From the NCBI GenBank assembly GCA_003233345.1, contig QILK01000008.1, forward strand, positions 1 through 54,015: a DNA stretch of 54,015 nt, given 5' to 3'. Source of the DNA: Gammaproteobacteria bacterium (GTDB lineage: Bacteria > Pseudomonadota > Gammaproteobacteria > SZUA-21). The position numbers and the translations under genes are program-made. Positions 44,073 to 53,707 of this stretch are shown in pieces. Numbering within the stretch: the stretch's first letter is position 1; the number at the start of each line of letters is the position of its first letter. Under the pieces are notes generated by a model. It was not told the DNA's origin and made no database searches. It worked only from the letters and a program-made list of their open reading frames with translations.

Positions 44073-45806
44073 ATGTTATTAGAAAATATACTCCAGCAGA
44101 AAAACAGTAAGTGCTTTGTTTTTATTTATGTAATTTTTTTTCTAGTTTTGAGTGTGTGTGCCAATGCTGGAAATAAATCGAAAAAGCACAAGGTCCCCGG
44201 CTATGCGGTTGCAAGTGCGCATCCGTTAGCAACTGCTGCGGGTATAAAAGTCTTAGCATCGGGCGGAAATGCTTTTGATGCAGCAGTGGCTGTGTCTTCT
44301 GTGCTTGCGGTTGTTGAGCCCTATAGCTCTGGCATGGGTGGCGGTGGTTTGTGGCTGCTATATCACGCTAAATCGGGAAAAACCATTATGGTTGATGGGC
44401 GCGAAAAAGCACCAGCCCAGGCGACACGAAACATGTATTTGGACAAGCAAGGTCAATTAATAAAAGGGTTGTCAATCAATGGCGTCCTTTCAGCAGGTAT
44501 TCCGGGACAAGTCGCTGCCTTGGTGCATATTGCTAAAAAATATGGCAAGTTGCCCCTCTCAAAATCCATGCAAGCATCAATTCGATTGGCTGAAAACGGA
44601 TTTAGAATAGACCCGATTTATATTCGCCTGGCAAATTTCAGGCTAAAGAGCTTGCAAAACTCGACTGAGTCAAAAAAAATTCTGTTAGACAATGGCAAAG
44701 TCCCGGCCCCCGGTTATTTGCTGCGACAACGGCAGTTGGCAAATACCTTAAGGCTTATTAGTCGACAAGGTCATAAAGGTTTTTATCAAGGGTCGGTTGC
44801 CAGAAAACTTGTTGATGCGGTTCGATCCGCTGGCGGTATCTGGACACTTGAAGATTTAAAGAACTATAAAATCGTAGAGCGTCAGCCGATCGTTTTCCAA
44901 TACCGGGGTATAAAAGTAACATCGGCATCTTTGCCATCATCGGGTGGGATTGTGCTCGCCGAGATATTTAATATGCTGGAGATACTATCGCCGGCAAAAC
45001 AGAAAAAGGCGCATCTGATCATTGAAGCCATGCGTTTTGCTTATCGAGACCGGGCGCGGTATCTCGGTGATGCTGACTTTGTGAAGGTTGCTGTGAAAAA
45101 ACTTATCAGTAAACAATACGCAAAATCATTGACACAAAAAATTAATCCTAGCCGGGCGACCCCCAGTAGCAGCCTGACTAACTCGGTTTCCGGGTCGGCA
45201 ACAACAAAGCAGGAGTCACGGCATACCACCCACTTCTCAATTATTGACAACACCGGCAATCGAGTGGCAGCTACATTAACGATCAACTACCCTTTTGGGT
45301 CCGGGTTTATTGCTAAAGGCACAGGGATTTTGTTAAATGATGAAATGGATGATTTTTCCAGTAAACCTGGATCGCCAAATGCTTATGGTTTGGTCGGTGC
45401 TGAAGCGAACGCAATTGCTGCCAATAAGAGACCTTTATCAAGTATGTCGCCAACATTTTTGGAAACCGCCGATCGAATTGCCGTTTTGGGGACTCCGGGT
45501 GGCAGTAGGATTATCACGATGGTGATGAACGCGATATTCGGATTTGAGCAAAACCTGGATGCCAAACAAATCGTGGCAAAAAAGCGATACCATCATCAGT
45601 ATCTACCCGATGTTGTTCAATATGAAACCGGCGCATTAACGGTTCAGGAAATAGATAGTTTGCAGAAAAAAGGGCATAAGTTAAAACAGATTCAAGGTGG
45701 TTATGGCAATATGCAAATAATTATTTGGGACAAGCAGAAAAAAACAATTGAAGCGGCCAGTGATCCTCGTGGTATTGGTGCTGCTAAAGTATCAGTGAAT
45801 CAGTAA
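44073..45806 (+). CDS. ggt: Gamma-glutamyltransferase
   Basis: 577 residues, family length. The signal/anchor region is about 8-31 (FVFIYVIFFLVLSVCANA). Large-subunit motifs: GGNAFDAAVAVSSVLAVVEPYSSGMGGGG and DGREKAPAQAT. Autoprocessing site and nucleophile Thr in HTTHFSIIDNTG, where cleavage between His-Thr and Thr yields the small subunit. The small subunit has NDEMDDF, LSSMSPTFLE and LGTPGGSRI. A periplasmic enzyme that transfers or hydrolyses the gamma-glutamyl group of glutathione. Single gene. Confidence 0.94.
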   Translation: MLLENILQQKNSKCFVFIYVIFFLVLSVCANAGNKSKKHKVPGYAVASAHPLATAAGIKVLASGGNAFDAAVAVSSVLAVVEPYSSGMGGGGLWLLYHAKSGKTIMVDGREKAPAQATRNMYLDKQGQLIKGLSINGVLSAGIPGQVAALVHIAKKYGKLPLSKSMQASIRLAENGFRIDPIYIRLANFRLKSLQNSTESKKILLDNGKVPAPGYLLRQRQLANTLRLISRQGHKGFYQGSVARKLVDAVRSAGGIWTLEDLKNYKIVERQPIVFQYRGIKVTSASLPSSGGIVLAEIFNMLEILSPAKQKKAHLIIEAMRFAYRDRARYLGDADFVKVAVKKLISKQYAKSLTQKINPSRATPSSSLTNSVSGSATTKQESRHTTHFSIIDNTGNRVAATLTINYPFGSGFIAKGTGILLNDEMDDFSSKPGSPNAYGLVGAEANAIAANKRPLSSMSPTFLETADRIAVLGTPGGSRIITMVMNAIFGFEQNLDAKQIVAKKRYHHQYLPDVVQYETGALTVQEIDSLQKKGHKLKQIQGGYGNMQIIIWDKQKKTIEAASDPRGIGAAKVSVNQ

Positions 45807-45827
45807 ACCAGGTGACGATAGACGGAT

Positions 45828-46163
45828 CTAGCTATAGTGCTTGGCTTTTTTAACGCCCAGTTTGCGGTTACGAGCCTGCTGTGTGATTACGCCGCGGATT
45901 TGATACTGATTGATCAGTTTAATTTCCGGGTGCTGGTCGTTTAAGGGCACAAGATAAGCTTGCTGTTCGCGAATTTCCAATTTTCGGAAATAAACATCAT
46001 CATCGTAATCGGCGACAACATAAGAGCCGTGGGTGTGCGGGTGGTCAGGATCAACAATAATAATGGCACCATGGAGAAACTCAGGCTGCATATAGTCGCC
46101 ATGAACCATCAGTGCATAGGGTGCCCGACTAGAACATCCGCCTTCATCATGTGAATTATGCAT
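45828..46163 (-). CDS. Degenerate S24 (LexA-like) peptidase-fold protein
   Basis: 111 residues, C-terminal S24 fold without an HTH domain. YALMVHGDYMQPEFLHGAIIIVDP aligns with the LexA GDSM-P-GD segment but has Tyr in place of the catalytic Ser. VADYDDDVYFRKLEI aligns with the catalytic-Lys strand (LexA VTVKRL) and has Arg there. Self-cleavage is therefore not expected. Similar short proteins occur in beta- and gammaproteobacteria, where they are annotated S24 family. AGGA lies 10 nt before the start. Role unknown. Confidence 0.72.
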   Translation of the reverse strand: MHNSHDEGGCSSRAPYALMVHGDYMQPEFLHGAIIIVDPDHPHTHGSYVVADYDDDVYFRKLEIREQQAYLVPLNDQHPEIKLINQYQIRGVITQQARNRKLGVKKAKHYS

Positions 46164-46231
46164 ACGCTATTATCCTGTTTAATACTTGTTCGGTTGATCT
46201 TCTGATTTAAGCCTATCATAGCTGTAAACGG

Positions 46232-47047
46232 TTATCGTTGACAAGTTGCGCAATAGAAACTGTTACGCTGATTGATACGCTTACTGATTATAGGGTGATT
46301 GCAAACGCGACAGGGTTTGCCTGCCAGGCCGTAAACACAAAGTTGTTGGGAAAAATAGCCTGGTTTTCCGTCTGAATTGCTAAAATCACGTATGGTCGAC
46401 CCGCCTGCTTCGATCGCCAGTTCGAGCGTTTTCTGTATTTGCGTTGCCAGTCTATCATAACGACTACAACTGATTCGGCCTGCCGAACGCAGTGGATGAA
46501 TAGCCGATTTGAACAAAGCTTCATTGGCATAAATATTTCCAACGCCGGCAACGACCTGTGCATTCATGATAAACGATTTGATACATTGTTTTTTGTTGCG
46601 CGACAGATCGTATAGATACTTACCGGTGAATAACTTGTCAAACGGTTCGATCCCAAGGCAAGCTAACAATTTATGTTGTAGTGGATTTTGGTCTGTTAAC
46701 AGGATCGAGCCAAAACGTCGGGGGTCGTTATATCTAACGATCACGCCATTATCAAAACAGATGTCCACATGGTCATGTTTTTCTGCTGCCACGGTGGCAT
46801 CCGTAATTTTTAGACTGCCCGACATACCGAGATGAATAACCAGGCAATGTGAATTTGTTTTTAATAATAAATATTTTGCCCGGCGCTCGACCGACAGCAG
46901 TTTTTGTCCAGGCAGGCATTGGCTTATATCTGCGGTGACGGGCCAGCGCAATGAGGCATTACGAATAATAATCTTTTGAAACTTCTGATTATTAATATGC
47001 GGTTTGATCCCGCGGCGAATGGTTTCAACTTCAGGTAATTCGGGCAT
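46232..47047 (-). CDS. mutM: Formamidopyrimidine-DNA glycosylase
   Basis: 271 residues. It starts PELPEVETIRRGI (Pro nucleophile after Met removal, catalytic Glu), then RRAKYLLL, HLGMSGSL, DPRRFGSI, VAGVGNIYANEALF (H2TH) and the C-terminal zinc finger CRVC...CATCQR. It excises 8-oxoguanine and FapyG. No hydrophobic or export feature. Confidence 0.97.
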   Translation of the reverse strand: MPELPEVETIRRGIKPHINNQKFQKIIIRNASLRWPVTADISQCLPGQKLLSVERRAKYLLLKTNSHCLVIHLGMSGSLKITDATVAAEKHDHVDICFDNGVIVRYNDPRRFGSILLTDQNPLQHKLLACLGIEPFDKLFTGKYLYDLSRNKKQCIKSFIMNAQVVAGVGNIYANEALFKSAIHPLRSAGRISCSRYDRLATQIQKTLELAIEAGGSTIRDFSNSDGKPGYFSQQLCVYGLAGKPCRVCNHPIISKRINQRNSFYCATCQR

Positions 47048-47080
47048 GCCCTAGTTTAACAAGTTTTAACGGTTGTCGCA

Positions 47081-48430
47081 CTATTGCTTGTTACGGCTTC
47101 TCCAGCGATAAAAGCCAGCGATGGAAAAAACACTGGGAATCAGCAATATAAATATAAAGGCAAAAATATTTTTGCCACTATTGGATAAACGGAAACTATT
47201 AGTCCCTAATTTTTGCGGGCGCAAAATGGTATTCAAACGTTCATGATAGCTGAGCCAGTTAAACATATTAACACCAAGAAAACGGTTAGCCCCCAGGTAT
47301 AGATGTTCGTTGGACAAAAAGTCGCTATCACCGGTAACAATAATTCGCTGCATGGGTTTATTCTTGCGCTTGGGTGCTTCGATTGCGACAGCAATCGTGA
47401 GAGGCCCGCGGCTATCTGTAGAGCTGCTGTCATATTTTAATGACCCGGCACTGTTTTTACTGTTTAGGTTGGTTTCGTTCCAGTCAGTTACTGCAGAGTT
47501 AACGATTGATGTGACTACCAACGGTGGTTGCTTTATCATTTTCAGGGCCGCGCTGATGGGAAACAGGGCATGAAAACCATTTAGATTGGCAGCGACCGGG
47601 TGGTGATTACCCGAAAACATGGGCTGAACATAAAGCGTTGGTTTTTTATTATTGCTATGACTTACAATCACCCCGGGTAAAAAGCGGATTCCGAGTCTGG
47701 ATGCCAGTCCTGAAAGTCGTTCTTTTGTTCCAGGATCATATAACCATAATAAATTGCCACCACTGTCGAGATAGGATTTTATCGAAGCGACTTCCTTTTC
47801 CTCAAAGTCCCGCCGTGCCCCGGCGATGACAAAGATACTGGTGTTTTTCGGTATAGAGCCGGTTTTAGATAAATCGAGCGCTTGCACATGGAAGTTTCTT
47901 TTTTTAAGGTGTTCGACCAGTTGTGAGTAGCCCTGTCTGCTGTTGCTGAATATGTTTTTTTCAGCATGCCCTTCGCTAAACACAATCCAGATATCTTTCT
48001 TATAAACGAGTTGAAGCAAACTATTGGCAAAGGACTCTTCGTCAAGAAAGCGTAATTTTTTGTGTCGGCCGCCGAGTTCAAGAATGACTTCCTGGGTAGC
48101 GATAACACCGTATTTTTTTGCCAGGTAGAGTTGGTCGGCGTGGTTAACAAAATCAAGTGAAATATTTTTTTTATGTCGCTGAAATTTACGGATAAACTGT
48201 TTTATCTTTGCGCGAACGACACGGGTGTTTGCCGATTCGCCTTTTTTCGCTTGCGTGACGAAGGCAGTGACGGTGATGTTTTCTGGAATCGTCGCTAGAA
48301 TGTTAATCGTGGCAGTGGATAAGGAATTTTTGTTATCCCGTGTCATGTCGATCGAAAAAAACTCGGTGTGACTTGTCCAGCCAAGCACGATAGCCAGCAG
48401 CACGGCAAGTATGACTTTAACCCTGTTCAT
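47081..48430 (-). CDS. GldG-like ABC-transporter auxiliary protein
   Basis: 449 residues. One N-terminal membrane helix (about 4-20), a long extracytoplasmic domain and a C-terminal helix (about 420-440). FSIDMTRDNKNSLSTATINILATIPENITVTAFVT is the start of the ABC_transp_aux (GldG) domain, followed by WIVFSEGHAEKN, GGNLLWLYDPG and IVTGDSDFLSNEHL. Overlaps the permease gene by 14 nt. Forms a three-gene Gld-type ABC system with the next two genes. Substrate unknown; in Bacteroidetes homologues support gliding. Confidence 0.88.
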   Translation of the reverse strand: MNRVKVILAVLLAIVLGWTSHTEFFSIDMTRDNKNSLSTATINILATIPENITVTAFVTQAKKGESANTRVVRAKIKQFIRKFQRHKKNISLDFVNHADQLYLAKKYGVIATQEVILELGGRHKKLRFLDEESFANSLLQLVYKKDIWIVFSEGHAEKNIFSNSRQGYSQLVEHLKKRNFHVQALDLSKTGSIPKNTSIFVIAGARRDFEEKEVASIKSYLDSGGNLLWLYDPGTKERLSGLASRLGIRFLPGVIVSHSNNKKPTLYVQPMFSGNHHPVAANLNGFHALFPISAALKMIKQPPLVVTSIVNSAVTDWNETNLNSKNSAGSLKYDSSSTDSRGPLTIAVAIEAPKRKNKPMQRIIVTGDSDFLSNEHLYLGANRFLGVNMFNWLSYHERLNTILRPQKLGTNSFRLSNSGKNIFAFIFILLIPSVFSIAGFYRWRSRNKQ

Positions 48431-49133
48431 ATATGCGCTTGATGCTAATGTGAGACAGAAATAGAAATAACCCAGTCGCCGTACAATAAAAAATTATATC
48501 CGTCGATGTTAGCAAGCCGCGCATAAAATTATTGAGATGTGCAAACAGGGAGAAGGTCAAGAGAATTTGGTCAAGCCATGCGATCCCGGTATTGGTAAAC
48601 AGCTCAATAAACATAAAAAACAGCAATATCAGCAGTGACCCGCCAATGGCGAGAATCGGTATTGTTGTTAAGCTACAGATAAAAAAGCAAATAGCGGTAA
48701 AGCTAATGATGCAAATCAAAGTGCCTATCCAGTAAGCGATAATGGCGGCGTAATCTGCTGAGCTTGCCAGTACGGTACTGAGTGCCATCATTAGCGCTAA
48801 CGATAGTAATAGCGTTAAATAAACACTTACACCGATGAATTTTCCGAAAATAATTTGCCAGCTGGAAATGGGTTTGCTTAATAAAAAAATAAGCGTTTCG
48901 TTTTGTCTTTCCATCGTTAGCGTTTTTACACTTAGTATGGGTACGATAAACAATAGCAAGTAAAGCGATATTTTGAATAGCCAGCTAACAATGTCATTGA
49001 CGTTTTCGCTGTATATTCGCGTAAAAAGCAGATAGGACAAACCCAGTAACAATTGAACGATAGCCAGTATTATCCACGCGGCAGGGGTTTTAAATAAGGT
49101 TGCAATTTCCTGGCGTGCAATCGTTAAGGTCAT
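48417..49133 (-). CDS. ABC-2 type permease (GldF-like)
   Basis: 238 residues, six membrane helices. The N-terminal TIARQEIATLFKTPAAWIILAIVQLLLG and LTMERQNETLIFLLSKPISSWQIIFGKF segments (between helices 2 and 3) are the cytoplasmic coupling elements of GldF/ABC2 permeases. Overlaps the ATPase gene by 4 nt and the auxiliary gene by 14 nt. Confidence 0.88.
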   Translation of the reverse strand: MTLTIARQEIATLFKTPAAWIILAIVQLLLGLSYLLFTRIYSENVNDIVSWLFKISLYLLLFIVPILSVKTLTMERQNETLIFLLSKPISSWQIIFGKFIGVSVYLTLLLSLALMMALSTVLASSADYAAIIAYWIGTLICIISFTAICFFICSLTTIPILAIGGSLLILLFFMFIELFTNTGIAWLDQILLTFSLFAHLNNFMRGLLTSTDIIFYCTATGLFLFLSHISIKRIYEQG

Positions 49134-50113
49134 GGTTGCTTTAGCGCTCTTAGTTTTTCAACAGAATGAACTTTGTTAATGTCACCGTGTTCACTGTCGA
49201 GCATTTTTCCAAAAATATCCTCGAGAGAATCTTCAAAGGGACGAATTTCGACGATTTCCCAGTTTAAGTCAGCTGCTTTTTTCAAAACATTTTTTATAAC
49301 TTGGTTGCGATCATTACTCGTTAACTTAACTGACCCGTTATCCAGGCATAGCGCTTCTGTGACACCGCCAATATTAAGCAACAACTTTTTATCGGGCGCT
49401 GTTGTAAACCGTATGAGAAGATTTTCCTGAGTAGAATGTTTTTTGATTTTGGCTATCGGTCCAAAAAATAACAACCGACCATGATTAAGCATGGCAACTT
49501 TATTACAACAGGCTTCGATTTCTGACAATATATGGCTACAGAGCACGATCGCGCACGATTGCCCCAGCTCCAGAATAAGGTCGCGTATATTTTTGTTTTG
49601 TATGGGATCAAGACCGTCACTAGGCTCATCAAGTAACAGGATATCGGGTTTGTGCAGTATCGCCTGGGCGATATTGGCTCTTTGCATGATTCCTTTGGAC
49701 AAGTTTTTTACCAATCGATTGCTGGCCGCAGACAGATCACATTTGTCTTTCGCCCAGGAAACATTTTTTTTGATCTGTGATTTGTCTAACCCGTATAAAG
49801 TGGCCGCATAGACTAGATTTTCATGTACCGTTAAAATCGGGTTTAGCAGGTTTTTATCCGCTTGGTAACCAATGTGACGGCGCAGTTTTGGCGAGTCGAG
49901 AGAAAAATGCTTGCCCAGTATTTCAATCGAACCGGATGTCGGTTTTTGCAAGCCCGCCAGCATTCTTAACAGACTGCTTTTACCTGAGCCGTTGGGCCCG
50001 AGTAAGCCTAGTATATTACGCCAGGATAATTCCAGGCTAATATTATCAACACCCTTTTCATTAGGGTATTTATAGGTAAGATTATTGATGCGCAACACAA
50101 TATCGGTATTCAT
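49130..50113 (-). CDS. ABC transporter ATPase (GldA-like)
   Basis: 327 residues. Walker A GPNGSGKSSLL, Q-loop GYQADKNLL, signature NLSKGIMQR (a KG variant of LSGGQ), Walker B ILLLDEPSDGLDP and switch CSHILSE. A C-terminal extension of about 100 residues (from LLIRFTTAPDKK) is the usual GldA-type regulatory tail. First gene of the gldA-F-G-like operon; divergent from hyuA by about 100 nt. Confidence 0.9.
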   Translation of the reverse strand: MNTDIVLRINNLTYKYPNEKGVDNISLELSWRNILGLLGPNGSGKSSLLRMLAGLQKPTSGSIEILGKHFSLDSPKLRRHIGYQADKNLLNPILTVHENLVYAATLYGLDKSQIKKNVSWAKDKCDLSAASNRLVKNLSKGIMQRANIAQAILHKPDILLLDEPSDGLDPIQNKNIRDLILELGQSCAIVLCSHILSEIEACCNKVAMLNHGRLLFFGPIAKIKKHSTQENLLIRFTTAPDKKLLLNIGGVTEALCLDNGSVKLTSNDRNQVIKNVLKKAADLNWEIVEIRPFEDSLEDIFGKMLDSEHGDINKVHSVEKLRALKQP

Positions 50114-50217
50114 AGCTTAAACAGGGTTACAACAATAATGCCAGTTCAGCTTGTTAATGAAATAAACTTGTGTTTGCATAGTTCATTAACCAACTAAAAA
50201 TCTGGTGTTATTTGCCA

Positions 50218-52200
50218 ATGAAAATTCTCGGGATCGATACCGGTGGAACGTTTACCGACCTGGTTTATTATGACCATGGTCGTGTCAGTGTGCTTAAAGT
50301 ATTGTCGACACCGGATGCCCCTGAGCAGGCTATTTTTGATGGTATTATGCAAATGGGTGTTAAACTGGGCAGTGATGTTGATATTGTTCACGGTTCAACC
50401 GTGGTAACCAATGCGGTTTTGGAACACAAAGGTGTGCGTACAGCTTATATCGGTAACGGCGGTTTTGCCGATCTATTATCGATCGGCAGGCAGGCGAGAA
50501 AGTCGCTTTATCAATTGCAACCCACGGTATGTCAGCCACCAGTACCCGCTGAATTATGCTTTGAAGCCGATTGTCGCGTGGCGGCCAACGGGGAAATAAT
50601 TACGCCATTGTCAGCAGCAACAATTGACAAGCTGGTGCGGATGATCATGGACAGCAAACCCAGGGCGGTGGCGATCAATCTGCTGTTTTCCTATATTGAT
50701 GGCAGCCACGAAAAGCAAATAGCTGATCGACTTCCCAATTCGATATTTATATCTTGCTCGTCCGAGCTGCTGGCGGAAAGCCGGGAATTTGAACGCGGAA
50801 TAGTTACCTGGCTTAACGCCTGGATCGGACCTATTGCCAATGCCTATTTACAAAAACTGCAAAGCAAAATATTACCGGCAGGATTAACGGTTATGCAAAG
50901 CAGCGGGGGTGCTATTAGCGTTGAGCAGCTAGGCAAAAAACCGGTAAACCTTTTGCTTTCAGGCCCGGCAGGCGGGTTAGTTGGAGCGCAGTATACAGCT
51001 GCAAACAGTCACAAGACCCGGCTGTTGACCTTGGACATGGGCGGTACTTCAACGGATGTTGCCTTAATTGACAAAGATATCAAACTGACATCAGAGGGTA
51101 AAATTGGTGATTACCCGGTCGCGATGCCGATGGTAGACATGCATACTATTGGTGCTGGTGGTGGCTCGATTGCGTCTGTGGACCAGGGCGGTTTACTGCA
51201 TGTCGGCCCTGAATCAGCGGGTGCGACACCGGGTCCGGCGTGTTACGGAAATGGCTCAGGACTGGCGACGGTAACGGACGCTAACCTAATCAGCGGCCGG
51301 TTGCTGGCAGAATATTTTCTCGGCGGCCGGATGATGCTTGACCATGATGCGGCGACCAGTGCCATTCGGTTGGTCGCTGAAAAGCTCGATGCCAGTATTG
51401 AGGAGGCTGCCGAAGGGATTATCAGCATTGCCAACGAACATATGGTCGCTGCGTTAAGAGAAATCAGCGTACAGCGTGGTATCGATCCACGGCCTTTTAC
51501 CTTGGTTTCTTTTGGTGGCGCAGGTGGATTGCATGTCTGTGCATTAGCGGACGCACTCGATATGCAAAGTATCTTGGTTCCGGTACACGCCGGTGTTTTA
51601 TCGGCACTGGGTATGTTGGTGTCACCACGATCCCGACAATTATCCCGGTCGGTTAATGTTGACCTTGATGGATTGACTTTGCCGGGCATTGAAACCGTTT
51701 TTGATCAACTGATAAAGACCGGGAAACAAGAAATGCTCGCGGACGGTGTCAAAGAAATGGAAATGAGCATTCACAAAAGCGCTGATTTGCGCTACCAGGG
51801 TCAGTCCTATTTTATTAACCTTGACTGGCGGGAGCTTTCTGGACTCGAAATTGCTTTCCATAATGCGCACCAGCAACGTTATGGGCATAGATTGGAGCGA
51901 AAAGTGGAATTGGCAACGATACGGGTGAGCCTGGTATCAGCCGCTGCCACTAAAAATTTGCTGGCTGAAAACCTAAAGCTATCACCAAAGAAGCACAATC
52001 GGGTTAGTGACAGTGATAAAACTAAAACCGCGAACGGGGTACCTGTTTACCAAAGACAATCGATAAAGGTAGGTGATTTTATCAATGGGCCAGCATTGAT
52101 AATAGAGGAAGTCGCTACGATATGGATAGAGCGCGCTTGGCAGTGTCGTCTTGATGTGGCCGGCAACCTTTTAATAAAACGGGTTATCAGCAAAAACTAG
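50218..52200 (+). CDS. Hydantoinase/5-oxoprolinase A-family protein (HyuA)
   Basis: 660 residues from the ATG at 50218; TTG at 50212 is possible but adds only two residues. ATP-grasp-free actin-like (ASKHA) fold: GIDTGGTFTDLVYYD phosphate-1, HGSTVVTNAVLE, SGPAGGLVGA, LTLDMGGTSTDVALI (phosphate-2), HTIGAGGGSIASVD, ATPGPACYG and FVSFGGAGGLHVCALAD. It hydrolyses ATP-dependently 5-oxoproline or hydantoins together with a HyuB subunit. No hyuB neighbour is in the window, so the partner is elsewhere or absent. The true substrate is unknown. Confidence 0.88.
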   Translation: MKILGIDTGGTFTDLVYYDHGRVSVLKVLSTPDAPEQAIFDGIMQMGVKLGSDVDIVHGSTVVTNAVLEHKGVRTAYIGNGGFADLLSIGRQARKSLYQLQPTVCQPPVPAELCFEADCRVAANGEIITPLSAATIDKLVRMIMDSKPRAVAINLLFSYIDGSHEKQIADRLPNSIFISCSSELLAESREFERGIVTWLNAWIGPIANAYLQKLQSKILPAGLTVMQSSGGAISVEQLGKKPVNLLLSGPAGGLVGAQYTAANSHKTRLLTLDMGGTSTDVALIDKDIKLTSEGKIGDYPVAMPMVDMHTIGAGGGSIASVDQGGLLHVGPESAGATPGPACYGNGSGLATVTDANLISGRLLAEYFLGGRMMLDHDAATSAIRLVAEKLDASIEEAAEGIISIANEHMVAALREISVQRGIDPRPFTLVSFGGAGGLHVCALADALDMQSILVPVHAGVLSALGMLVSPRSRQLSRSVNVDLDGLTLPGIETVFDQLIKTGKQEMLADGVKEMEMSIHKSADLRYQGQSYFINLDWRELSGLEIAFHNAHQQRYGHRLERKVELATIRVSLVSAAATKNLLAENLKLSPKKHNRVSDSDKTKTANGVPVYQRQSIKVGDFINGPALIIEEVATIWIERAWQCRLDVAGNLLIKRVISKN

Positions 52201-52409
52201 CCAAAACTAGTGAGTTCATCTGGGGTGGGCAACATTGAATTAGGCTATACTGGTAACGGCTAGCGAGCTGTTATTTATTTAACCACTATATTTTTCTGGA
52301 CGCTATCCATTGAATGCTATATATTGGGTTCATTATAAATAAAAATAAACGTAACTTATTGTATAGCAACGAAAAATATTTATTTAGCTAACGAAACATA
52401 GGCATTTAT
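52201..52409. other. hyuA-desaturase spacer
   Basis: 209 nt, AT-rich, no ORF. Presumed promoter of the desaturase. No strong terminator recognised. Confidence 0.3.
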
Positions 52410-53618
52410 ATGATTGATACTATTCTTTATTTTCTAGCCAACGGATTAGCGAACTTTAGTTTAGGTGTGATGGCGATAATTTTATTAGTCTCTGTACAGG
52501 CGACTATTCTCTGTGTCACACTTTATTTACATCGTTGCGAGACTCATCGTAGCATCGATATTCATCCCGTGTTATCGCACCCGATGCGATTGTGGTTGTG
52601 GTTATCGACCGGCATGATTACCAAAGAATGGGTTGCTATCCACCGTAAGCACCATGCGAATTGTGAAACAGCGGAAGACCCTCACAGCCCTAAAATTTTT
52701 GGACTTAAAAAGTTATTACTGGGCGGCTCGGAGTTATATCGAAATTCAGCAAAAGACCAGGACCTACTTGATCGCTATGGTCATGGGTGTCCTGATGACT
52801 GGGTCGAAAATAAAGTTTATACGCCAGGTCGAACGTTAGGTGTATCGATAATGCTGGTCATTAATGTATTAATATTTGGTGCACTTGGTCTTGTTTTTTG
52901 GGCAGTGCAGATGATTTGGATACCGTTTTGGGCGGCGGGTATGATTAACGGTACTGCGCACCATGGGGGTTACCGAAATTTTGAAACGCCGGATCAATCG
53001 ACAAACATCCTGCCCATCGCATTCTGGATAGGCGGTGAAGAGTTACATAATAACCATCATGCTTTTCCAAGTTCGGCAAAATTTTCAACCAAATGGTGGG
53101 AATTTGATATTGGCTGGATGTATATTAAAATTTTATCGTTTTTTAGACTGGTAAAGGTCAAAAAGGTAGCACCGAAAGTTTGTATCGATACGGAAAAAGA
53201 TTTGATCGACCTGGAAACTATAAAAGCGATCGTAGTCAATCGAGTCAATGTCATGGCCAGCTATGCCAAGCAGGTGATTGCGCCGATTGTTAAATCATCG
53301 GTCAACGAACGCGAATCCGATAGAGAATTCAGTGCCAAGAAGGTAAAGTCTTTAATGGTTAAAGAGCATTGTATGATGGATGTCAAATCTGAAGATGATT
53401 TGAATCAGGTCTTGGGTGATAGCCATATGCTGAAGACTATTTATAACTTTCGTATTCAGCTCCAGCAGGTATGGGACCGAGCAGCAACCAACCATGACAA
53501 TCTTGTGCAAGCGTTAAAGGACTGGTGTGTCCGCGCTGAAGAGACAGGTATTAAAGTGTTGCAGGACTTTGCACTAAGCTTGAGAGGGTATACCCAAAAG
53601 GCGCCTGCTACTTCTTAA
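52410..53618 (+). CDS. Membrane fatty acid (acyl-CoA) desaturase
   Basis: 402 residues. Three His boxes: HRCETH (about 42-47), HRKHH (about 79-83) and HNNHHAFP (about 216-223), with an extra HH in NGTAHHGGYR. Membrane pairs at about 10-40 and 150-185. This matches delta-9-type acyl-CoA desaturases, which are di-iron and oxygen-dependent. The soluble C-terminal about 150 residues (from VIAPIVKSSVNERE) are helical and charged, longer than a bare desaturase, and I do not recognise them. It probably adjusts membrane fluidity. Followed by a clear terminator. Confidence 0.9.
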   Translation: MIDTILYFLANGLANFSLGVMAIILLVSVQATILCVTLYLHRCETHRSIDIHPVLSHPMRLWLWLSTGMITKEWVAIHRKHHANCETAEDPHSPKIFGLKKLLLGGSELYRNSAKDQDLLDRYGHGCPDDWVENKVYTPGRTLGVSIMLVINVLIFGALGLVFWAVQMIWIPFWAAGMINGTAHHGGYRNFETPDQSTNILPIAFWIGGEELHNNHHAFPSSAKFSTKWWEFDIGWMYIKILSFFRLVKVKKVAPKVCIDTEKDLIDLETIKAIVVNRVNVMASYAKQVIAPIVKSSVNERESDREFSAKKVKSLMVKEHCMMDVKSEDDLNQVLGDSHMLKTIYNFRIQLQQVWDRAATNHDNLVQALKDWCVRAEETGIKVLQDFALSLRGYTQKAPATS

Positions 53619-53644
53619 TAGCTGCTATTGATATGTTTGATCTA

Positions 53645-53671
53645 AAATCCCGCTTTTGCGGGATTTTTTTT
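53645..53671 (+). terminator. Terminator of the desaturase gene
   Basis: AAATCCCGC/GCGGGATTT stem with a TTTT loop, ending in a run of T. Begins about 25 nt after the stop. Confidence 0.9.
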
Positions 53672-53707
53672 GAATTTGGATTCAGAGCTATTATCCTTTT
53701 TTAGTAC

